A model generated the notes under the pieces. The model saw only the letters and a program-made list of their open reading frames with translations. It searched no databases and was not told the DNA's origin. From Volvox africanus (taxonomy: Eukaryota > Chlorophyta > Chlorophyceae > Chlamydomonadales > Volvocaceae), in assembly GCA_030268105.1 (NCBI GenBank), contig BSDZ01000021.1, forward strand, positions 1,240,001-1,304,000: DNA of 64,000 bases, written 5' to 3'. Position numbers and translations under genes: made by a program. Below, one piece after another: positions 33,019 through 47,670 of the stretch (its first letter is position 1; each line of letters begins with the position of its first letter).

Positions 33019-34526
33019 TGGCGGATTCGTTGCACGAGTCCGGGCAGATTAGCCCGGCTTCCACTGCATGCAACCGCAGCCACTGCGCTGTGTGAGAGAT
33101 GTTCCTGGGATGCGCCCCTTGGATATGAGTCGCAACGCAATACTTGTGTATCCCACTGCCGATCTCGGTAGTAACCTTGATTAAGAGGACCTTGATGTTG
33201 GCTCGTCGTGTGGTCGGGAAGGAACGCAGGCGAGGGCGTCCGTACCTACCCTGGTAAGTGGTCAGCCATCTTCCACCCTTGCCCTTGCTATTGACCATCC
33301 CCGACCAGGTGGTATCAAGAGCTGATGAGTCCTCTTAGAATGGACATCAGATATCGCCTTTCTTGCCACCTAAGATGAGGCATCTTTCCTTGTTCCTTAA
33401 AACTACGTAGGCTTCCTAGTATGTAAGAGACTCGGGACATCCTGAAGCTGGCGAAGAATCATTTTTGTTCATTACGCTGGAAAAGGATTCGTAAGGGACG
33501 GGATTTGGGATGAGAATCGCTGACGATGCCTAAAACTTTCGGCTAAAAAATGAAAGTTTGAAGTTCTGTGTTTGAGGTGCGCGCTATTAACATTTTGGCA
33601 CTCACTCAGTGACTTTTAAGATGAAGTTGGTCCTTATTCATAAGCTTATGGATGCAGTGTGTACGCTGGTTACAGTATGCTTGTCATGGTATGCAGCAGC
33701 AACCTGCACTATGTGCAGCGTGTGCATCGTATGAAGTTGGATTTGATCATCATCTATATATTATAAGCATAATTAGGCTTACTTTTAAAAGACTATGAGG
33801 CTCTAAAGACATGATTAGACCGGACATTGGAGGCCGCGTAGAATGACTGTCATGAAATGCCGAGCCGGGCCAAACACATAGGAGCCCAGATATGAACATA
33901 TCGCGTGGTTCGTTGTAAATATTAAATCAATTGCAACTATTGATGCTTCGGTTTTAACGTTTTAACTGATAAGACTTCATTTGTTGGATCTCGGCGCTGG
34001 ATTGAAACAAAATCATACCTAAATTCTAGATCTCAAACTACTTAATACATTTAAATCATTATATAATTTCCTAATTGCCTATCTTATTGTGGGTCTCCAG
34101 CGGTTACTTTGGCTTCCGTACACGCGATGCGTACGAAATGTGTTCGCGAACGTTAAATAAGAAGAGCAGTTCATTCTGCACATTTGTGTAGTCATGGACC
34201 TAAATCCCAAGGTCTGGACACATTTTTAGCTGGCCGTGGCTTTGATCATCTTTGCGTCGATACTCCCGAGAACTACGTCCCTTGGGCACCCTCCACCTCT
34301 TAAATGCAAAGTTCCAGATCAAGTCATCTATTACGTCTAATAAAACACAACTGTCGTTGGGGTGGCCTCTAATTTAGGTGGGTTCGCAAACATAAGCCGT
34401 TTAAGCCGACAGCTCGCCGCAGAGCCCTCTCCCGAGCGCTAAATCCACTGAGCAGAAATATACATTTTGGGCAGATGCAGACATAAAGCTATTTTAACAT
34501 CACAAAAACTCGTAATTTGCGGCAAC
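33019..34526. other. intergenic stretch, AT-rich
   Basis: No gene visible. A TGTAA at 33422-33426, about 400 bases after the serine acetyltransferase stop, is its likely polyadenylation signal. The rest is AT-rich with no long open frame and should contain the promoter of the first pherophorin. Confidence 0.5.
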
Positions 34527-36960
34527 ATGCGGCATCTCTTCATGCTGGTGGTGGTTGTTTTATGCGCCACGACAACAAGTGCATACAACGAACGGTAAAC
34601 TTATATACTCGCTATATTCATGTATTCTCCGTAAGCATCTGACCGGGTGCTTGAAATAAGCAGTTGACACCAGTTTTACCCAAGCTTGCCTCTCTCGTTT
34701 TGCGACTCCCAGGAACTATCACAGGACTTTGCTCGAGCGCACGACGTTAAACTCGAATTTTCGAGAGCTGTTTCCTCCATACCAATGCACCCGCGACATC
34801 TCTCAATCACGCTTTCGAATTGACCCCATATATTCGGTCAGCGGCAGCACCGTCTGCTTCACCGTGCGCGTGGTTCCCTGCGGCATTGGTGGCGGCGCCT
34901 GCTGCGGGAACGACGTCACCTTCAGCCGCCTTGAGCTGTCAGTAGGTGCGTTTAAACATTTTATACGAAAAAAGATATTCCATAGCCAGTGGCTTCACTT
35001 AAAAAAGTCATATGTTAGTACCTGCACTTGTGCTGGTGTTTGCGCTCCCGTGCGCTACGGCCCATGACCGCCGCCATCGGCCACTCTCCAGCGGTTTGAC
35101 GAAGTTGGTCTGGAATAAGGCCCTTCAATAAGGTCCTTCAAGAGCAAGGCCTCATCCGCGCCTTTCAACGCCATGCGAAATTGCATGCACCTGGGCGTCG
35201 CTGTGTTACTAAGGGATGCGTCCTTCCACACAATCAACATGCTGCTCCCCTACACACGACGTGTCCATTGAATTATACACACACCACATACACACGGCCT
35301 GCTTTCACATTTCCACGCCGCAGGCCTCCCGTGCCGCCGCTCCATATCCCAAGTCACAGTCAACGGGATGCCCGCAGCTGAGCAGGCCGATTTCGTGTGG
35401 TACGGTGTGGCCGGTGATAAGGCCTTGTACCGCCTTGGCGGTCTGGGCCTGCGGGCCTCCGACGCCGACGGCAAGCAAATTTGTTTTCGATTGGGCGGCA
35501 CCTGCCCCACCATGCAGGATCTCTGCGGTGAGGCGGACGGGCTCTGCTTGTACACCGCCGTGGACGATAGCAACGCCTGCTGTCCGGTGGGCCTTTTGGG
35601 TAACTTACCAGTCGCTACCGCCAGTCTTTGGTCAATCCTTTTCCAAACACCACCGCCGCCGCCGCCGTCCCCAAAGCAACCCTCAACACCCTTCCCACGC
35701 CCACCGTCAGCACTATCTCCGCCCTTCCCACCGCCACCCCATCCACCTCCCCCGTCACCATCCCCGCCGCCCCCGATGCCATCTCCCCAGCCGCCGTCTC
35801 CCTTGCCACCACTGCGGCCACCACGCGCCTCCTCTCCGCCTTCCCCGCCCCCTCCCTCGCCCACTCCTCCTTCCCCGCCTCCGCCCTCGCCCATTCCTCC
35901 TTCCCCACCACCCCCTTCCCCGCCGCCGCCGTCCCCGCCCCCGCCGTCGCCACTGCCACCTTCGCCGCCACCACCATCACCACAGCCCTCCTCCCCCTCC
36001 GCTTCCTCGCCATCCTCAACGTCGAACTACGCTACAGAAATCCTCACCTCAACCCCGTCTGGGCTCTCAAGCTCGGTACGCCTTTCAACCATCACATCGC
36101 CACTGTCCCCTCCCGTACCCACCCCACCCCCACCTACCAATCCGTCTCCCCCCATCACCCTTAGACGTCCAAGCCTTTCGCCACAGCCTTCCTCCTTCAT
36201 TTCGGTTTTATCTTCCTCTTCTCCCCCACCGCCCCCTTCGCCTCCACCTCCACCCCCACCTCCACCTCCACCCCCACCCCCACCTCCCTCTCCACCTCCG
36301 CCTCCACCTCCACCCCCACCTCCACCTCCACCTCCACCCCCCTCTCCATCTCCACCCCCATCTCCCTCTCCACCTTCACATAGGGCCCCTAAACCCCCTC
36401 CCCCTTCTCCCCCCTCCATACCGCTTAAAGGCCCCTCCCTCATGAAAGCCAGCACCTCTACCCCGACCGTCTCTACTTCCTTCCCCTTCTGCAAATGCAA
36501 CCGCACCGCCCGCCTAATGCCCTTTACCCTTGGGCCCATCGCCACCGTCTCCCGCAACGGCATCAATCTCCGCTACTGCCTCAATCTCACTACCACGTCC
36601 TGCGCCGACCCGTCCAGCAAGTGCTGCAACCAGAACATCAAGAAGATCGAGTGGTGGACCAGGGACACGTGCCGGGGTAGCGTTCGTGCGGTGTACTTGG
36701 GCGGTGCCAAGGTCAACCAGCAGTGGGGTCCCAAGGTCTTCAAGTTGCCGACACTCGATGTGTCGCGCGCTGCCGTGTCCACACAGCAGGGCATAGCGCT
36801 GTGTTTGGAGCTGTACTCCACCTCCCCCTGCCCCACACTGACTGAGCTCTGCTCCCTGGGGGACAGGGGCCAGTGTCCCTTTGCGCTGTTTGACGACTCG
36901 CGTGATTGCTGCCCAGTTGCGACACATGGCATGGCCGACGACCGCGGCCGCCGACATTGA
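34527..36960 (+). CDS. pherophorin 1 (extracellular matrix hydroxyproline-rich glycoprotein)
   Basis: Three exons (34527-34594, 34713-34945, 35324-36960) encode 645 residues. Exon 1 is a signal peptide ([20 protein letters not shown]). Two Cys-rich pherophorin domains flank a proline spacer. The N-terminal domain ([38 protein letters not shown]) ends near residue 205. The spacer (about 208-485) mixes [11 protein letters not shown] runs with Ser/Thr-rich parts. The C-terminal domain starts [10 protein letters not shown] and contains [39 protein letters not shown] and DCCPVATHG. Pherophorins are secreted, glycosylated on hydroxyproline, and cross-linked into the deep-zone matrix; several respond to sex-inducer or wounding. 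Gene layout and intron phases (2, 1) are the same as in the paralog downstream, so they arose by tandem duplication. Part of the C-terminal domain is nearly identical in DNA to the paralog. Confidence 0.95.
36573..36777 (+). repeat. near-identical tract shared with pherophorin 2 (copy 1)
   Basis: About 205 bp match 41793-41997 at a constant offset of 5220 bases with only two substitutions that I can see (ATC/CTC near 36638 and CCG/CCC near 36749). Flanks on both sides diverge abruptly. Confidence 0.95.
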
Positions 36961-39288
36961 AAGTGATATGGGAGGACTAAGAGACGATGATTGGATGGGG
37001 AGGAGGTGCAAGGATGCGGCTGTCCAAGTCATGTGGCATGAGGAGGGAGAATGTAGACGTGCGTAATGGATAATAGTATATTGGGCCAGCGGGCGGTGCA
37101 ATCTGCGGACCGCCAGGACCGCCGCAATAGCCATCGCCCCCACCGTTGATATCGCTGTTGCAAAGGCGGTGTCCGAAAGGAGGAAAATGCGTAAAAAAGT
37201 GCGTCGAGGGCAGCTGGAGGGGTGTGTGTGTGGGGGGGGAGAGGAAGACTGGGGGGAGGGAGGATGCAGGCAGAGAGCTGGGTCCGGTCAGATGTCAGCG
37301 ATGCCAGCGGTTAAAGCTGTTTAAGTTTCTGTGCGACAGAATGTTCGTGTTGACGTGAAACGCCTTTTTGCCGATTTTTTGAAATATTTAAACGATTTAT
37401 ATAGCCTTCAGACTGGTTAGTTTGCGGTTGCAATGATTGGTGGCGGCCTTTCTATGAGGAAGGGCGAGGGAGGGTAACCAGTATAAAGCTGCGTCTGTCG
37501 GTCGGTGAGGAATGCCGACGTCGGAGCGGCTACCGGCGCTACCAGGGCCAGCGGATTGTTGTGTATTCTATACAATAGTACGGACTCGGTACCTGAAGCG
37601 GCACCGTCAAGACCATGTATGGGCGATGGCGCGCTGCCTCAGACAGGGCCCAGAGACCTGGATGGAGGTCTGGCACATAGCAAGGTTCTGCATGCGAATA
37701 CAACGCGCATATGGCATCATGCGCAAACATTTAGAGTGATTTTGGGGGCAGAAGAAATATTTTTGCGGTTTGAACTTTATTGTCTTGTAGTCATGGGCTA
37801 CAGCGTTTCCCGTGCATCCTATGCGTTGTGGGTCAGCTGATACCAGATATCTGTGTTATCATATCTTTTCGGCATTTCATACATAAACATACATGACATG
37901 TTTGCATCGTGTGTGATGTGAAGGACGAGCGCGGGAACTAGCTGACTTGGATATCACCGCCCATCATCTGTGTGCCTATAAACCTGGTGCCTAAACATAC
38001 CCGTGACATACCGCTGCGTACCGGACCAGCTCGTCAGGCTTTTGCTCGTCACTTGATGCTGCGTGCATCGTCTGCAAGTGTAATGGAGTCTTATTCTTAT
38101 GTTTTCACCCTTGCTGCTGCAGCCCTTAGTTATTCCCAAGGTTCCTGTACGTGCCGTTCGGTACAGGGTTGACAAAGCAAGCGCAATAAGTCGAGGTATA
38201 AGCATTTGCTGGTATACATTTGCACGCCATATGGCTATCCATATCAGCTTTTCGTGAGCGTTAACATCAAACGATTCTTTTAGTCGGTGTCTGACTGATC
38301 TGAACAGGTCGCCAACTCCTTATGGTTTTGGACCCATCAAGGCTTGCCAGAACCCATGTGAATCCCCATATATTGGTGTTAACACATAATAAAATGTGTT
38401 CAGATTCACTCGTTTCCGCAAGTCCTGCCTTACGCAACTCTGTCGGGATGCGGAAGCGAGCATTGACATAGGGCAGCTGACAGTCCACAGTTGTATCGTT
38501 AATCACTTCCAAAACTTTTATCCTCTAATGCCTCGGTGCCTCTTAAATGCTCACGATAACCGCACATTGGTTATCGCGAATTCGGGGCGTTCGTAATGCG
38601 AAGGTCCTGTATGTATCTAAATGCTTGAACGATAGTAGGTTTTGTATGTTATAGCATGCCACTTGATGTACGATATTATCTACATTATCTTCAATTAAGT
38701 TTCTCTGTAGACGAAGTCGCAGCTGAATCGTTTTGCGAATCATGTCTGTGGGTTAATCCTATTCTTACTTGACAACGCCGTAGCCGCCCGTCAGAGTCCA
38801 TACTTCCTCAGACGAATGGTCCAGTAGCATGTTAATTACGAACATGAACCGACCTCCGTGGCGGGCGTCTGTAGTAATGTACGGCAGAATGGATATAAAC
38901 ATGTCCAAATCAACTTCATCAATTAATCTAGCAATCTATAAGAAATCGGAACTACGGGGGGCGCTATAGGCTCAGATATCTGCACATAAATTTGGCCTAA
39001 CGACCATCTAGGCCAGTCTCGCAGATCCTGCGACAGAAAATTACCAGGTCCCCATTAAACTGATACTTTATATGTACTTTACTTGATATTTTCAAGCACT
39101 ACGATCGGTAAAGCTCGCGTTGTCGGACGATACCAGTTACATCACAAGTGTCCGCATCGCCTTCCTTTGTAGTAACTTCACAAGGAATAAACCATAGAAA
39201 TTATTATATAGATTTTGATTTTCTAAGTTATAGCTAGTCTACAGCCTCTGCGGCACTGAGGCGTGGCTACAGCGCATCGTCAACCACC
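36961..39288. other. intergenic stretch between the two pherophorins
   Basis: No additional gene seen. The nearest TGTAA after the pherophorin 1 stop is at 38079-38083, over 1.1 kb away, so the 3' untranslated region may be long. The right half is AT-rich and should contain the pherophorin 2 promoter. Confidence 0.5.
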
Positions 39289-42171
39289 ATGCGGCGCGTA
39301 AACGTCCTGCTGTTTGCGCTTTTGCTCACAGTCACAACTCCAGCTTTTGCTAGAAGGTAAGTTAATTCTAAAAAGTTTTCCTAATGTTCATCCTTCTTCT
39401 GCGATGGCTGATCTGCACGGTTTCATGAAGTGTGCCCGACCGAAATAAAACAGCCTATTTCCTATACCTTCTCCAACTCCTTGTCCACAGAGGCTTGCTT
39501 CAATCCTACCTGGAACTCTTTCCGCCCTATGGCTGCAATCGCGACCCAGCTCAGTCGCGCTTCCGGGTCGACCCCGTTTACAGTGTGAATGGCCGACAAG
39601 TCTGCTTCACAGCGCAAGTCATGCCATGCGCCAGGCCAGGAAGTGCTTGCTGTAAAGGCGACGTTGACTTCAACAAGCTCGAGCTCAACGTTCGTAAGTT
39701 CGTTTCGTTGTTTGCTGTTTCAGGTGGTTTGCAAACGGTGTATGTAAAATACAGGATCCCTTTAATAGGAAACTAAGTGTAGCCCCTGAGAACCAACGTG
39801 TCATGCCACCACGCGCCATGTGAGCCATACTACCCGCAGGCGGCCCTCCCCCCCTCAAATTCCTCATTCACCTGCGAGGTTGCTGTTGCGTGCGGCAAAC
39901 ATGAGTCTCTTCTTTACGAAATTGTTTTTACTGTATGACTTCGCCTCGACACGCATGCGAACTGAACAGCATTGAGCTGCTAGCTAGGTAGTTAGGTAGT
40001 TAGGTAGCTAGGTAGCTAGGTACTGCGGTTGCACCGACTCCGTGGCAATGAAACACGCTGCAAACATTCCGCTGTCATTCTCTGCCTCTTCTCCTCCCCA
40101 CCCTCTCTATATCTCTCACTTTCATCGTGTGCCTGCACGCTCCTGATTAGGGCCCGGCTGCAAGGGCGCCATCAGCCGCGTCACAGTCAATGGCAACCGT
40201 GCCCCGATGCCGACATTCGAGTTGTACGGGGCCCAGGAGGATAAAGCCCTTTACAAGATGCCAGGCCTCAACTTGACCACCGCCAATGCCGATCGTTCCG
40301 TGATCTGCGTGACTCTCGGCAGCATCTGCCCGAACATGACGACGTTATGCCCTCAAGGCGATGGCTCCTGCCACTACTCGGTGATTGAGAGCGGCACTTG
40401 CGATTGCTGCCCTGTTGGACTTGTTGGAATCTTCCCGGCGCCGACAATTCCTGCTATTCTGTTGCCGCCGCCGCCGTCGCCGCTGCCACCGTCGCCGCCA
40501 CCGTCGCCGCTGCCACCGTCGCCAACGCCACCGTCCCCACTGCCACCGTCACCAACGCCACCGTCGCCAATGCCACCGTCGCCAACGCCCCCATCGCCAC
40601 CGCCGCCGTCGCCGCCACCGCCATCGCCGCGGCCGCCAATCCCGCGGCCTCCAAGCCCTTTGCCTCCCAGCCCACCACCGCCCTCACCTCCACCCCCCAG
40701 CCCGCCACCCCCATCGCCTCCACCGCCCTCACCGCCCCCTCCCAGCCCTCCCCCCCCGTCTCCTTCCCCCCCTTCGCCTCCGCCACCCAGCCCCCTTCCA
40801 CCGTCTCCCCTCCCGCCATCGCCGTTGCCCCCAAGCCCTTTGCCTCCTTCTCCACTGCCGCCGTCACCACTTCCGCCCGTCCCGCTTCCTCCTTCACCCC
40901 TTCCACCTTCTCCTCTTCCGCCATCACCACTGCCTCCATCACCACTGCCCCCGTCGCCGATGCCGCCATCCCCTCTTCCTCCCAGCCCTCTGCCACCGTC
41001 GCCGCTGCCGCCGTCTCCTCTTCCACCGTCGCCGCTGCCGCCATCGCCACCGCCCCCGTCGCCGATGCCGCCATCGCCACTGCCCCCGTCGCCGATGCCT
41101 CCATCGCCATTGCCCCCGTCGCCGCTGCCGCCATCGCCACTTCCCCCGTCGCCACTGCCGCCATCGCCACTGCCCCCGTCGCCGCTGCCACCATCCCCAC
41201 TGCCGCCATCGCCACTGCCGCCATCGCCACTGCCGCCATCGCCACTGCCACCATCGCCGCTACCACCGTCGCCGCTGCCTCCTTCTCCTCTTCCACCCAG
41301 CCCCTTACCACCGTCGCCGCTGCCGCCTTCTCCTCCACCGCCTTCTCCTCCACCACCTAGCCCCCTGCCCCCTTCGCCTCTGCCTCCGAGCCCCTCGCCC
41401 CCCTCGCCACTGCCCCCGTCTCCCCTTCCTCCTTCTCCCCCTCCCCCTTCACCACCTCCCCCGTCGCCACGTCCACCGTCTCCTCGCCCGCCCAGCCCTC
41501 TTCCACCCTCCCCTCCTCCCCCGTCCCCTCCTCCCCCGTCCCCTCCTCCCCCCTCCCCTCCTCCTCCCTCTCCTCCACCACCCTCCCCTTCTCCTCCACC
41601 ACCCTCCCCCCAACCACCCATACCCCCTCTCCCCTTCCCACCTAACTTCCCCATCGCACCCTTCATCCGCGTCCCACCACCACCCCCTCCTTCCAATACG
41701 GGCTTCCCCTTCTGCAAATGCAACCGCACCGGCTCTGTCCCATTCACCTTGAGTGCCAGGCCCGTCGTCACCGCCACCGCTTCCAGTCGCCTCTACTGCC
41801 TCAATCTCACTACCACGTCCTGCGCCGACCCGTCCAGCAAGTGCTGCAACCAGAACCTCAAGAAGATCGAGTGGTGGACCAGGGACACGTGCCGGGGTAG
41901 CGTTCGTGCGGTGTACTTGGGCGGTGCCAAGGTCAACCAGCAGTGGGGTCCCAAGGTCTTCAAGTTGCCCACACTCGATGTGTCGCGCGCTGCCGTCCCG
42001 GCACAGGGCCTCCAGTTGTGCATAGAGATTGCGACGTCGTCCAGCTGCTCCTCCTTATCTTCCTTCTGCTTTCGCGGCGACCGGGGCCAATGCACGTACG
42101 CCATGTTCAGTGCCGATCAAAAGTGCTGCCCGATAAGCACCTACGCCGCCGTCGACTCACGTAGGCGGTAA
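39289..42171 (+). CDS. pherophorin 2 (extracellular matrix hydroxyproline-rich glycoprotein)
   Basis: Three exons (39289-39356, 39491-39693, 40151-42171) encode 763 residues with the same intron phases as pherophorin 1. The signal peptide is [20 protein letters not shown]. The N-terminal pherophorin domain includes [54 protein letters not shown] and GTCDCCPVG. The spacer (about residues 194-604) is an almost pure array of [18 protein letters not shown] pentamer units, more regular and longer than in pherophorin 1. The C-terminal domain runs from [11 protein letters not shown] to [15 protein letters not shown]-type motifs are the substrates for prolyl hydroxylation and arabinosylation. Like other pherophorins it should be secreted and incorporated in the matrix. 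The pentamer array is prone to slippage, so allele length may vary and assembly errors are possible. Confidence 0.95.
41793..41997 (+). repeat. near-identical tract shared with pherophorin 1 (copy 2)
   Basis: Partner of 36573-36777. The tract begins at TACTGCCTCAATC and ends at GCGCGCTGCCGT. It covers the segment encoding the [11 protein letters not shown] motif but not the domain ends. Confidence 0.95.
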
Positions 42172-45145
42172 GCAAACGCCACCGCCACCGCCACCGCCAC
42201 AGCTGCCACTGTTCATGTAAATATCTAAAGGCTTTTGGAATGACGTCAAATGAAGCACGGCTTGACTGTCGGTCAGGCGCTCGAGCAGTCCGAATGTCAG
42301 CACACTCGGCTGCAACCCACATACACCGACTGATAAGTGCTGCAGCACCTGCTGTAGGAGTGGTAACAGCGTCAACGGCGTAAGGCCCAGGCCATGAAGT
42401 GCGGATGTCGGAAGTTGTGGGGATGGCGGTGTAATTCTGTCCAGTTGAGTCTTACTGGGGGATTATTATATTGGACGGATGCAGTCGGTGTGGCTGTCCG
42501 TGTGCAATTGACGATCGGAGGGGTTGGGGGAAGAGCACGCTGCATCCCCTGGGGCTGTGTTTTGCCCTCGGGCGGCAACGGGTGCTCCTGTGTGAGTAGC
42601 TTACTTAGAGCAGCTTTGCTATGTGCGCACGTGTACATTGGTGCTTGTGTGTGCGTGCGTGCGTGCGAGAACTGTGCGAACTGTGCTTGTACATATGCAA
42701 GCTTCCTCTGCCGCGGAAATGATTTGAAAGCTGCAGGCGGAATAGCTGTAGAGCTACAATGCTTAGGTTAGCGCGTGAACTTGGGTCGCAACTAGCGGGA
42801 CTGTGAACTGCGAACTGGCTGGGTCTAAATCGAAGTTGGCCCACGGTGCGCATGCGTTGCCTCATCATCAAAAATGGCGCGCATATCAAACGCCGCAGAT
42901 TCATCGTTATATAATTCAACCTGAGGGGGCCAAGATAGCCCGCTTCTTGTTTGTCATTTGCGTGGGGAAGGGGGCTACGCGAGCGTTAAAATGCGCCAAG
43001 GGCGAGGAATCGCGATTGATGTGGTTTCTTTGCGATGCGAGCTAGCTCCTTCCCGTCTTCATTCCCTCGTAGAGTCCTCTTGGCCCTTAATGTTTATCAC
43101 GCTTCGCTGCAAAGTGCGACGATTCACCCTGACGCAACCAATGCGCAACAGCTTTTTTTAGCTGGGGGAACTAGCAATATAGGTGTCGTCTGGGATCACA
43201 GCCACACGGTGCTGTGAGAAAGCGGTTCATTTGTGACGGGGCCTGCGCCGCGAAATGCGGTGCAGGGCGGGTAGGTAATTGGCTGGGTCCGTGAGTAGTG
43301 AGCTGCCGTGTGACCGCAGCGCAAGAGAAGATACGTCTCATTGGACGGCTTCGAATTGGTGTCGAAATGATGCGAAAAGCCTGCGGAAAGCGAGCCTGTG
43401 CATCTTGTGGTTTACCGCTATGTATCCATCGGGTATTAGATAATTGTTTACAATACATCGCTTAATTGGCTTTCGGATCTCTTCGTAATGTCATAGGTTA
43501 GGTTTCATGTGTTACTGGAATCCGTTCGTTCAGGTCTCGTGTTCTTTCTGCAGTTTGTGACTTTGGAAGTTGCTGCCCTTTTTTCTATACTTCTTAAAAA
43601 ACATTTTGTAACAAAATTCAATTCGCCAAGCACAACTCGACAAACGCTGTTTACGGTTTCGAGGAGGGGTGTCTTTCGATTTATATCGCTCGTCTTTTTT
43701 CCTGCCTCACTCACTCGTTCATTCGTTCGTTCTGCAGCAGATGCCAGTACAGCGTCTCACTCGTGGCTGTATATCTCGCATATCCTGCCTGACCCGTGAG
43801 ATAACTACTCCTACTTCATTTTGGTTAATCAGTCGGGGCACGTGTTGCCTATTGTTTTTGTCTTGACTTCGGAATAAAAAACTTCACCGGAAAAGGGATG
43901 CCTGATGCCTGCTCACACAGCATCAGCTGTCGCTGTCGGCCGGCGGGACGCGAATGAAAAAGTTGCATCTAATACGAGGGTAAAACTTCCGATGTCTGCC
44001 CCTGCTTCTTTGTTAGCAAGACCAGAGGTCTAGGGTAGGGCACAGACCAAGGGAAGGGACCGGCCTTACGGTTACTATCGTAGGGTTTCTTTTCCATCTC
44101 AGGCCGTCTGAAGAAAGCTCACAGCATGGGAGACTCCCCTGCACCAATGCATGATATCACAATTAAGCCACGTAGGAAATGTCCCAACAATAACGTAATA
44201 CTTAGCACCTGTTGGTACGACAACAGCTCCAAATTCCATCATCGAAATATTCACCAGACTGGGATGGTGTTGAGAATCCGCATGATCGGTCAAGGATCGC
44301 CCGAATCGCTCGCTAAGACGAAGCCCAATTAATTGCATGAAAATAGTGAGGACTATATGATGCAACCGTACTGCAAAAAGCCGCAAAGCAGTAACGCGTC
44401 GTCGTATATTTAATACCTACCAGCTGGCAGGTGGTAGCCAGTGAGAGGCCCAGCAGCATCAGTGGTGAAGGAGGGTAACCACTGTCAAATGTGCGGACGC
44501 CATATTCATTAACACACGTCTCTGTGCGCATATATACATATTAGCGCGCGAGAGGTGCTGGAGGTGTGACGCGCGAGAGGCGCGTGGCAGCACATGGTCT
44601 TGCGCAGGCAAGCCGCTGCTGCCAATAGGACCCTCAATCCCAGGTAACCTTGCTGAAGCATCGTTTTTCGCTCAACGGTGACTTTCACATGCTTTATATA
44701 CACCAACTTTACTGGCCAACGTTTGAATGCAATTCTGACAGTCTTCTTCTCCGCGTATGATGCCTGCGCGCATGCACTAATTGTTTACAGAAGCCATCCC
44801 GGGCAAATACCCACCCTGTTGCCCAAAACCAAGATGCCGGTGGAGCAACTGCGGCGGATCCCCACCTTCTCATTAAGAACCCAACGAACCTTCCCCCGAA
44901 ACTTTCCCGTGCGTGACTTAATTGGAAGGGACTTCCGCGTCGCACGCCCAGCCGCCACCGGTTGTCAATGCACCCTCTTCTTGCCAGTCAGTGACGGCCG
45001 CTGTACCATAACTCCATGGCCGAGTGCTATCACCACCGGGTGACAGACACCCTCAAAAGTGCAGTTGATACTGCAGCCGCCGCTGCCGTGTTCATCCACG
45101 AAGGCCGCGTACCGCCTCCTGTCCGGCCGGCGGTTGTCCAGCAGA
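42172..45145. other. intergenic stretch between pherophorin 2 and the kinase gene
   Basis: TGTAA motifs at 42216-42220 and 42430-42434 are likely polyadenylation signals of pherophorin 2, and a minus-strand one (TTACA at 44785-44789) lies about 360 bases past the kinase stop. Between them I find only short unrecognised open frames and no repeats of note. Confidence 0.5.

Positions 45146-47670
<2,525 letters not shown>

Noticed and set aside
35216..36445. 409-codon His/Pro/Arg-rich frame overlapping pherophorin 1
   Set aside because: It is an out-of-frame reading of the same proline-rich exon; the other frame gives both pherophorin domains.
40374..41777. 467-codon Gly/Asp-rich frame on the minus strand
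   Set aside because: It is the antisense of the proline-rich spacer of pherophorin 2, a known artefact of CCN-repeat coding.
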